Under the pieces are notes generated by a model. It ran no database searches and was not told the origin of the DNA. It was given only the letters and a program-made list of their open reading frames with translations. A stretch of 5,489 nucleotides of DNA from positions 1-5,489 of the forward strand of contig JAIPIE010000049.1 of NCBI GenBank assembly GCA_021734825.1. The letters are read 5' to 3'. The translations under genes were made by a program, and so were the position numbers. The DNA is from Patescibacteria group bacterium. GTDB taxonomy: Bacteria; Patescibacteriota; Patescibacteriia; Patescibacteriales; UBA12465. Positions 1 to 5,192 of this stretch are shown here, piece after piece (the first letter of the stretch is position 1; each line of letters opens with the position of its first letter).

Positions 1-39
1 GTAAATATTAGTTATAAGTTGATGTAATAGATTGTTGAT

Positions 40-76
40 AAAAAAAGAGCCGGACAATTAAATGTCTGGCTTTTTG
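40..76. terminator. Bidirectional intrinsic terminator
   Basis: An 8-bp stem pairs GCCGGACA (49-56) with TGTCTGGC (63-70), with one G-U pair and a 6-base loop. On the plus strand it is followed by five T's (71-75). On the minus strand it is followed, after two bases, by a run of seven T's (the A's at 40-46). It lies 15 bases past the stop codon of the minus-strand gene ending at 86, so its clear job is to end that two-gene operon. The T-run on the other side suggests it may also end a rightward transcript entering from the left. Bases 1-39 show nothing else; a frame-1 stop at 25-27 could be the tail of such a gene, but that is too short to call. Confidence 0.8.
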
Positions 77-85
77 TTTGTCTGA

Positions 86-496
86 TTAACCGAACATCAT
101 TTTTTCTTCTGATGTTGATTTAATCTTGTCTTCAAAGAGGGTCAATGATTTGGCGGCTGTAAAAAGGCTAATGAAAAAAAGAACAAGCCCTTCTACCGTA
201 AGGAGGTAATGCCAATCAGTTGAAAGAAGATTGGAAAACATCCAGTCAATCCCTGATAAAGCGGCCAGGAAAATGGTTGCAGCGCAGAGCACAATGTACG
301 ACATGCTATCGCGTATTTTTACATCTCCTGATAATTTGATATCTAATTTTAATAAGATTAACAAGGAGACAACTATACTAAAGTATAGAGCGAAGGGCAG
401 TGTTCCCACAAACAGTTTTTCTAATTGAAAACTGGCAAAAAACATTAGGGCACAAATCATCAGATGGCCCATAATCGTGAAAATTTTGTTTTTCAT
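86..496 (-). CDS. Small four-helix membrane protein, unknown function
   Basis: I do not recognise this 136-residue protein. It is strongly hydrophobic, with four likely membrane helices at about residues 6-24, 33-51, 65-84 and 96-117, and a short charged tail (FEDKIKSTSEEK). A polar stretch at 52-64 (DIKLSGDVKIRDS) separates helices 2 and 3. There is no signal peptidase site, catalytic motif or metal-binding cluster. It is the second gene of a leftward operon: its ATG lies 10 bases after the stop of the gene at 507-905, and a terminator follows at once. That neighbour has nearly the same length and helix spacing, and both proteins carry an Asp-Ser pair just before helix 3 (residues 63-64 here), so the two may be diverged paralogs forming a hetero-oligomer; this is inference. 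No clear ribosome binding site precedes the start. Being a real gene is fairly sure; function is open. Confidence 0.72.
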   Translation of the reverse strand: MKNKIFTIMGHLMICALMFFASFQLEKLFVGTLPFALYFSIVVSLLILLKLDIKLSGDVKIRDSMSYIVLCAATIFLAALSGIDWMFSNLLSTDWHYLLTVEGLVLFFISLFTAAKSLTLFEDKIKSTSEEKMMFG

Positions 497-506
497 GGTC
501 CGGTAT

Positions 507-905
507 TTATTGATTTTCGAATTCCATTAGGTATTCCTCGGCTTTTGCCGAGCCTTCGCTAATCGGTAGGATGATTAAACCAATAACTGAGAAAACGCAT
601 ATTATTATAAACATGCTCAGAATATCGGTATTAGAGATAAAATGAGGCATACTTACAAACCCGTACCGCATGTTGATCGCAGATAAAATAATCATGATCA
701 GCGATGCATATAAATTGGAGTCAACGAGAACTTTGAGTTGCTCGTCGTTACAGAACATGCCTGCCCATAGATAGGCCCCGAATATGCCCCAAAGGGCAGC
801 ATTGATTGCATTATGTGAAATAATTAACGCAATCACGAAAAATACCAAAGCTGTCCAGCCAAGAGTTCTGAATTCTTGGGGGATTACTTTCCTCGATGTT
901 TCCAT
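507..905 (-). CDS. Small four-helix membrane protein, unknown function
   Basis: An unrecognised 132-residue membrane protein with a short charged N-terminus (METSRK), four likely membrane helices at about residues 13-31, 36-52, 66-83 and 94-114, and a soluble acidic C-terminal tail (SAKAEEYLMEFENQ). A charged linker between helices 2 and 3 (FCNDEQLKVLVDS) holds an Asp-Ser pair at 62-63, at the same place as in the downstream gene. No enzymatic motif is visible. It is first in a leftward two-gene operon. Its upstream region is shared with the divergently transcribed ferritin gene, which allows but does not show common regulation. The start is the only sensible ATG; the bases before it (ATATAGCC on the coding strand) lack a Shine-Dalgarno. 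Possible roles such as a small transporter, channel or a regulatory membrane subunit cannot be told apart from sequence. Confidence 0.72.
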   Translation of the reverse strand: METSRKVIPQEFRTLGWTALVFFVIALIISHNAINAALWGIFGAYLWAGMFCNDEQLKVLVDSNLYASLIMIILSAINMRYGFVSMPHFISNTDILSMFIIICVFSVIGLIILPISEGSAKAEEYLMEFENQ

Positions 906-955
906 GGCTATATGTATTTGTGAACATTATGATGTTAAAGTTCTGAATGATTAAT

Positions 956-984
956 ATTTCATCATAAATAATATCTTAAGTCAA
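956..984 (-). promoter_or_regulatory. Possible leftward promoter of the membrane-protein operon
   Basis: On the minus strand TTGACT (984-979, 5 of 6 to the -35 consensus) is followed after 17 bases by TGAAAT (961-956, 4 of 6 to the -10). Transcription would start near 949, giving a leader of about 45 bases before the ATG at 905. The -10 is weak and the region is so AT-rich that chance matches are likely. A competing -10-like CATAAT lies closer to the gene without a good -35. Confidence 0.3.
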
Positions 985-1004
985 ATATCTACTCGTATCT
1001 TTAT

Positions 1005-1033
1005 TTAACAAGACCTCGTTTCTATGCTATAAT
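1005..1033 (+). promoter_or_regulatory. Ferritin promoter (sigma-70 type, extended -10)
   Basis: TTAACA (1005-1010, 5 of 6) and a perfect TATAAT (1028-1033) are spaced by exactly 17 bases, and the -10 is preceded by TGC (extended -10). The start of transcription should fall near 1040. The ferritin ATG at 1084 then has a leader of about 44 bases, while the upstream in-frame ATG at 1051 would have only about 10. This is the strongest promoter in the window. Confidence 0.75.
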
Positions 1034-1041
1034 ATTTTTTA

Positions 1042-1055
1042 CCCATAATAATGGG
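1042..1055. promoter_or_regulatory. Dyad at the ferritin transcription start (possible operator)
   Basis: CCCAT (1042-1046) and ATGGG (1051-1055) form a perfect 5-bp inverted repeat around AATA, directly after the predicted transcription start. It could be an operator for an iron or redox regulator or a small 5' mRNA hairpin. It does not match a canonical Fur box. It also covers the upstream ATG at 1051, which argues against translation starting there. A second, purely AT dyad (TTAAT-A-ATTAA, 1060-1070) follows and carries little weight. Confidence 0.3.
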
Positions 1056-1083
1056 CATATTAATAATTAACTTTAAAACACAT

Positions 1084-1605
1084 ATGACTGATAAAATTAA
1101 AAATATCTTAAATGAGCAAATTCGTGAGGAAATGTACTCTTCTAACCTTTATTTGGCTATGGCCGGACGTTTAGAGAGCTGGAATTTAAAGGGAATGTCA
1201 AACTGGATGCATATTCAGGCCAAGGAAGAGCACAATCATGCCCTCGGTTTTTTCTATTTTCTTTTAGATCGTGACGAAGAACCAGTTATTCCAGCTATTG
1301 CTGCTCCTGACTTAAGCGGTATTAAAAAGGCTAGTGATGTTTTTGCCGCCGCTTTAAAGCATGAACAGCATATTACGGCTTGTATTGGTAAAATATATGA
1401 ATTAGCCAAAGAAGAGAAGGACCACGCCTTGGAATCATTTATCAAATGGTATATTGATGAACAGGTAGAAGAAGAAGCTAATGCTAAGGAAATTTCTGGC
1501 AAGTTAAGTTTAGTTGGTGACGCCGGCTCTTCCTTGTATCTGTTAGATCAGGAATTAGCTGCTCGTACTTTTGTTGACTTTATTCCTGGTAAAACGGCCG
1601 CTTAA
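1084..1605 (+). CDS. ftnA: Non-heme ferritin (ferroxidase, iron storage)
   Basis: This is a 173-residue ferritin. Such proteins form a 24-subunit cytoplasmic shell that oxidises Fe(II) and stores Fe(III) mineral. Numbered from the Met at 1084, aligning by eye with E. coli FtnA places a full ferroxidase centre: Glu16 and Tyr23 in helix A (REEMYSSNLYLAM), Glu49 and His52 in helix B (AKEEHNHA), Glu94 in helix C (KHEQHI), and Gln127 with Glu130 in helix D (DEQVEEE). The tail ends in helix E (SSLYLLDQELAAR) plus a short extension. A heme-binding bacterioferritin is less likely because the sequence follows the FtnA pattern, including Gln127. An in-frame ATG at 1051 would add 11 residues (MGILIINFKTH), but family alignment begins at 1084 and 1051 sits in a dyad about 10 bases from the transcription start. 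No Shine-Dalgarno is seen at either. It is transcribed alone, from its own promoter to the terminator at 1653-1686. Confidence 0.95.
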   Translation: MTDKIKNILNEQIREEMYSSNLYLAMAGRLESWNLKGMSNWMHIQAKEEHNHALGFFYFLLDRDEEPVIPAIAAPDLSGIKKASDVFAAALKHEQHITACIGKIYELAKEEKDHALESFIKWYIDEQVEEEANAKEISGKLSLVGDAGSSLYLLDQELAARTFVDFIPGKTAA

Positions 1606-1652
1606 CTAGAATTAAATTATAGATATTATTTAAAAAGCTTGTCATTCTTTAC

Positions 1653-1686
1653 AAGGCTCACCACATTCTACGTGGTGAGCTTTTTT
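1653..1686 (+). terminator. Intrinsic terminator after ferritin
   Basis: A perfect 9-bp stem, GCTCACCAC (1656-1664) with GTGGTGAGC (1672-1680), has a 7-base loop and is followed by six T's (1681-1686). It lies about 50 bases after the ferritin stop. A smaller hairpin (CTTGT 1638-1642 with ACAAG 1651-1655) abuts it upstream and may help protect or fold the 3' end. Confidence 0.92.
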
Positions 1687-1730
1687 AATTAAAACCGAGC
1701 TTAGTCAAGATCGCCAAGACTTAAGCGTCT

Positions 1731-1759
1731 TTGTTCTTTTATGAATTATATTATATAAT
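1731..1759 (+). promoter_or_regulatory. Probable promoter of the ligase/polymerase gene
   Basis: A perfect TATAAT (1754-1759) lies 17 bases after TTGTTC (1731-1736), a weak -35 that matches only the first three bases. Transcription would begin near 1766, leaving a leader of about 28 bases before the ATG at 1794. The gene needs its own promoter because the ferritin terminator lies just upstream. The AT-rich context makes chance TATAAT hits fairly common, so confidence is moderate. Confidence 0.4.
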
Positions 1760-1793
1760 AATCTTAGCGATTTTATTTTTAAATTTAAGCTTT

Positions 1794-4040
1794 ATGTCCG
1801 CAAAAACTTATCAGCGTATTTTACAAATTGGCGTCTTTGCCTCTTTGGGTGTCGTTTTTCTTGTCTTTTCTAATTTACTCTTTCCTTACATCTCCTCTAA
1901 GCAATTAAGTTTTAATATTTTAATTGAAGCTTTATTGCCTTTCTGGCTGTTGTTAATGTGGAAATATCCCTCTTTCCGACCAAAATCTTCACCAATAATT
2001 TGGGGATTATTAGCTTATTTGCTAGTTATATTATTGTCCGCTTTTACCGGCGTTGATTTTAATCTTAGTTTTTGGGGTGACGTTGAACGTTTGCTTGGCT
2101 TTTTCCATATCTTTCACTTTTTTATTTTGTATTTATATATCATTACAGTTTTTCGTAGCCGGGAAGATTGGTATTGGCTTCTATCAGCTTCAGTACTCGC
2201 AGCTTCAGTGGAATCAATCTTAATTATACGCGGTCAAGATATTGGTTCAATCGGCAATACCGCTTATGTAAGTGGTTACATGATTTTTAATCTGTTTTTT
2301 GCTGGCCTGTTATTACTGAGAACTTCTTGGCAGAAACAATGGCCGTTTTATATCGCCATTATTTTAATGTTTATTGCCTTCTTAAGGGCTGATACCTCTG
2401 GGGCGATTATCGGTTTGGCCGTGAGTATTCTTTTCCTTATTTTTTTGCTTGGCTTTTTTGCTTCACAACGTCTATGGCGTCGAAGTGCTTTAATTGTTTT
2501 TATTGTATCTATCGTCGCTGTGGCGGCTTTATTCTCTCAATATAATCAGCCTTGGTTTAAAAACAATAGTTTTCTACATGATTTGAGTGCCAATAAAGCG
2601 ACCTTTCAAACCCGTTTAATCTCTTGGAAGGGGGCGGCGGCTGATTTTCATTTACATCCTTGGCTAGGTAACGGTTTTGGTAATTACGCCATGATTTTTG
2701 ATCGTCAGTTTGATCCGAAGTTTTTTGACTATACAACTTCTGATACTTATTTTGATCGAGCTCACAATAATTTAATCGATATCGCCTCAACCACTGGTGT
2801 TATTGGTCTCTTGGCTTACTTAAGTATCTTTGTGGCTGTTGCGTTGCTGTGGCGTCGCAAGGTTATAAGTGAAGGGAAGAGAATTAAGCCGGGTTATGAA
2901 GGCTTGGCAATGAAAGAGCTAATGGTTATAGCAGCCTTGCTTCTTGCTTATTTTATTCAGAATTTAGCGGTATTTGATTCCTTAGTAACTTATATCGGCT
3001 TGATGCTGAGCTTGGGCTATGTAGTAATCTTAACGCAAAAAACAGAGACAGATAACAATTTGAGTTTATCTGAGAAGAATTCTAGCTTTAGACCATTTAA
3101 AGAAATTATTTTCTTTATTCTATTAGCTCTATTTTCGTCCTTGTTAATATATTCTTACAGCATCCGTCCTTTAATAATGTTAAAGACCACTATCAATGCT
3201 TATGCTCATATGGCCTATTCTCAGTATGATCAAGGTTTTGAGCAATACAAACAAGCTTTTTCTTGGCACACGCCTCTAGATAGAGATGCTCGTACTACTT
3301 TGATTAATTTATTGGTGAGCAAGCCGGCTATGTTTACAAATCTTAATGAAAACGGCATCAAAGAATCTTTAAATTACGTGATATCATTATCTGAAGATAA
3401 TCTGGCCTATAACGAAAATGATAGTTTAGCTCAAATGCAAGCAGCTCAGCTTTATGATGTTGCGTCACGCTATTATTCTCAAGAGCCATCAATGTTTAAG
3501 TTTTATTCAGATAAGGCTTTAGAAGCGATTGATAAGTCGTTGGCGGCTAGCCCTCGTCGCATTCCTATATATTTTATTAAAGCTCAGATTCAAGCCAATC
3601 GTGGGGATTTAGATGGTGCCGAACAATCATTTTTAAGTGCTTATGATTTAAATCAAAATTATGTAGAAGTGCATTGTCAATTGGCTAACTATTATTTTTT
3701 AACTGAGTCTGATAAATATATCGATTATGCTAACAATTGTCTTGATCGTGGTGGAAAAAATTTAATGTCTTCAACTTTATCTGCCGCTATTTCTCACTAT
3801 CAAACGAATGAAGATAATGCTCATCTTTTACTCGCCTATCGCCTTCTTGCCGCTCAGGGTAGTAAGGAGGCCTTGCTGTATGCGAATTTAGCTAAATTAG
3901 AGCTGATTGCCGGTAATTTGGAAGCAGCTTTAAACGATGCGGTGATGGCGGCTGAAATCGACCCTTCCTTACGCCCAGCCGTTCAAGCTTTTTTACAAGA
4001 CATCGAAAAAATTCAAAATGCTAATTCTGAGGAAAATTAA
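1794..4040 (+). CDS. O-antigen ligase/polymerase-like membrane protein with TPR tail
   Basis: A 748-residue protein of the WaaL/Wzy O-antigen ligase superfamily, whose members join or polymerise lipid-linked glycans on the outer face of the membrane. About 12-13 membrane helices span residues 10-457. The signature lies at 274-325: Arg274 and Trp278 (TRLISWKGAAADF), LGNGFGNY (291-298) and AHN (323-325), whose His324 corresponds to the key His of WaaL; TSG (201-203) resembles the family's T-S-R-G segment. A helical C-terminal part (about 466-739) holds TPR-like repeats, clearest at 592-625 and 675-725, probably outside the membrane. The polymer and acceptor are unknown, so ligase versus polymerase (or protein glycosylation) stays open. 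The frame runs upstream to a TTG at 1731 (+21 hydrophobic residues), but that TTG coincides with the likely -35 and the family usually begins near 'SAKTYQRIL', so ATG 1794 is preferred. Monocistronic, with terminators on both sides. Confidence 0.9.
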   Translation: MSAKTYQRILQIGVFASLGVVFLVFSNLLFPYISSKQLSFNILIEALLPFWLLLMWKYPSFRPKSSPIIWGLLAYLLVILLSAFTGVDFNLSFWGDVERLLGFFHIFHFFILYLYIITVFRSREDWYWLLSASVLAASVESILIIRGQDIGSIGNTAYVSGYMIFNLFFAGLLLLRTSWQKQWPFYIAIILMFIAFLRADTSGAIIGLAVSILFLIFLLGFFASQRLWRRSALIVFIVSIVAVAALFSQYNQPWFKNNSFLHDLSANKATFQTRLISWKGAAADFHLHPWLGNGFGNYAMIFDRQFDPKFFDYTTSDTYFDRAHNNLIDIASTTGVIGLLAYLSIFVAVALLWRRKVISEGKRIKPGYEGLAMKELMVIAALLLAYFIQNLAVFDSLVTYIGLMLSLGYVVILTQKTETDNNLSLSEKNSSFRPFKEIIFFILLALFSSLLIYSYSIRPLIMLKTTINAYAHMAYSQYDQGFEQYKQAFSWHTPLDRDARTTLINLLVSKPAMFTNLNENGIKESLNYVISLSEDNLAYNENDSLAQMQAAQLYDVASRYYSQEPSMFKFYSDKALEAIDKSLAASPRRIPIYFIKAQIQANRGDLDGAEQSFLSAYDLNQNYVEVHCQLANYYFLTESDKYIDYANNCLDRGGKNLMSSTLSAAISHYQTNEDNAHLLLAYRLLAAQGSKEALLYANLAKLELIAGNLEAALNDAVMAAEIDPSLRPAVQAFLQDIEKIQNANSEEN

Positions 4041-4062
4041 ATAGTGTTATAAGAAATACACG

Positions 4063-4089
4063 AAACGCCCGATAATACGGGCGTTTTTT
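4063..4089 (+). terminator. Intrinsic terminator after the ligase/polymerase gene
   Basis: A GC-rich stem, CGCCCG (4066-4071) with CGGGCG (4078-4083), is extended by three A-T pairs at its base, has a 6-base loop (ATAATA) and runs into six T's (4084-4089). It starts about 25 bases after the stop codon and separates this gene from the next transcription unit. Confidence 0.92.
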
Positions 4090-4182
4090 GTTATATATTT
4101 TCATAGCGCTCTTAACTTTATCTTCAGGTGTCTTCAGCTTGCTTTTGCTATGCTTATTTTTGGTACCGTAATTTGCCGACTC

Positions 4183-4235
4183 GCTTTCGCCCTTGATATT
4201 AACGCGCCGTATTTAAGGGCGAAGGCCTCGGCCCT
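4183..4235 (+). promoter_or_regulatory. Structured leader: long inverted repeat with overlapping alternative stem
   Basis: A 12-bp inverted repeat pairs GCTTTCGCCCTT (4183-4194) with AAGGGCGAAGGC (4215-4226), with one G-U, around a 20-base loop. The right arm also contains AGGGC (4216-4220), which can instead pair with GCCCT (4231-4235), just six bases before the ATG at 4242. The two foldings exclude each other, as in attenuators or translational switches. No known riboswitch class is recognised. A weak promoter-like pair, TTGCCG (4173-4178) and GATATT (4195-4200) at 16 bases, would put the transcription start inside the loop; if used, the long stem would not exist in RNA and could only act as DNA operator. 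The inverted repeat is seen; its role is inference. Confidence 0.35.
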
Positions 4236-4241
4236 AATTTT

Positions 4242-5192
4242 ATGTTAATGCCTTTAATTCCAAAAAAGAAAAGTAAATATTATATTTTTTGGCAACATTA
4301 TCGTTGGTGGATAATATTGACTGTAATTATTTCTATTTTTATTATTCTATTAAGTCCTTATGTTTTTCGGCCTTGGACGCGCTACCCAGAAGGATTGCGC
4401 ACAAAAATTGCTTGGCGTAATTTTATCTCCACCTTTCAAAACTCTTGCCGAGAAGAATGCTTATCTAAGCGACAATCGTATGCACTTATTTGGCGTCAAA
4501 CATATAAAAAACAGCCGGAATTATTAACTGAATATTTTAAAGATGTTTTTAGCGGTGATAACGCGGAACTGCAAGCGGCTTTGATTAAAATCATGGCAGC
4601 TGATAGTAAAAATAAAGAGCTGCCGCCGATATTGGCTCAGGTGATTAGTAGTCCGCAAGCCTCTTTAGAAAATAAGCGCTTGATTGTAAATTTCTTTCCG
4701 GAAAGTTTTGCCGATGATGACTGGTTGCATCAGTTAAGAATGCAAGTGAGTGATGATAGTGTCTTAGCAGCTGATAGGCTCTACGCCCTTTCTTTATTAA
4801 AATCTTATCCCAGCAGGGATAATGCTGTAAGTATTAAAAATATTATTCTTAATAATGAAGCAGAGGAAATCTTGAGCGAGGCTTGTCGTTTAGCGGGTGA
4901 ATGGGATAGCAATTTGTTTGCTTGGACAGAGTCCGATATGGAAAGAATGGCAGAAATTATTAGGCAAACGGAAAATGGTCCTCAGCGTTGGCGCCGACTT
5001 TGGCTCTTAGCGGAAATTAAGGGGCACGATTTAAGCCTTCAGGCGATACTGCGCGTTTTAGCTGAAAATAGCGGCTTGGATAATATCAGCCGAAGTTTAG
5101 CCTCAGAAACACTGCTTCAGCGATTCTCCTTAAATATTAAGACACCAACGCCGACAGAGGCGGAATGGCAAATATTTTATGAAAAACTTTAA
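4242..5192 (+). CDS. Membrane-anchored protein with extracellular HEAT-like helical repeats
   Basis: I do not recognise a named family in this 316-residue protein. A short basic N-terminus (PKKKSK) is followed by one strong membrane helix at about 22-42 (from RWWIILTV to LSPYVF), giving a predicted N-in topology with the rest outside. Residues 85-300 are predicted all-helical and fall into about five or six units of 30-34 residues, roughly 109-138, 143-171, 176-205, 212-242, 248-277 and 283-296, of HEAT/ARM-like character; such solenoids usually bind proteins. Cys69 and Cys73 (CREEC) plus Cys215 lie on the exported side. No catalytic motif is evident. ATG 4242 and ATG 4248 are both possible starts; neither has a Shine-Dalgarno. 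Its stop overlaps the next gene by 14 bases, so translation of the two is probably coupled and they likely share a function at the cell surface. Confidence 0.8.
   Translation: MLMPLIPKKKSKYYIFWQHYRWWIILTVIISIFIILLSPYVFRPWTRYPEGLRTKIAWRNFISTFQNSCREECLSKRQSYALIWRQTYKKQPELLTEYFKDVFSGDNAELQAALIKIMAADSKNKELPPILAQVISSPQASLENKRLIVNFFPESFADDDWLHQLRMQVSDDSVLAADRLYALSLLKSYPSRDNAVSIKNIILNNEAEEILSEACRLAGEWDSNLFAWTESDMERMAEIIRQTENGPQRWRRLWLLAEIKGHDLSLQAILRVLAENSGLDNISRSLASETLLQRFSLNIKTPTPTEAEWQIFYEKL

Noticed and set aside
1..27. Possible C-terminal tail of a rightward gene (frame 1, ending TAA at 25-27)
   Set aside because: Only eight codons are visible, with no way to tell coding from chance; the terminator at 40-76 would fit either way.
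231..428. 65-codon plus-strand open frame
   Set aside because: Lies opposite the four-helix membrane protein gene at 86-496; no promoter or family signal.
1254..1502. 82-codon minus-strand open frame
   Set aside because: Antisense to the ferritin gene, Ser/Ala-rich low-information translation, shadow of the real gene.
1715..1732. Inverted repeat AAGAC/GTCTT upstream of the ligase gene as a terminator or operator
   Set aside because: Only a 5-bp stem without a T-run, and a strong terminator already sits at 1653-1686.
2557..2790. 77-codon minus-strand open frame
   Set aside because: Antisense to the conserved ligase motif region; highly polar, unlike any family I know.
4111..4140. Direct repeat CTTCAG twice, ten bases apart
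   Set aside because: Too short and only two copies; no CRISPR or iteron pattern.
4150..4248. 32-codon frame before the HEAT-like gene as a true gene
   Set aside because: No Shine-Dalgarno, no clear promoter and composition like random sequence; kept only as part of the leader hypothesis.
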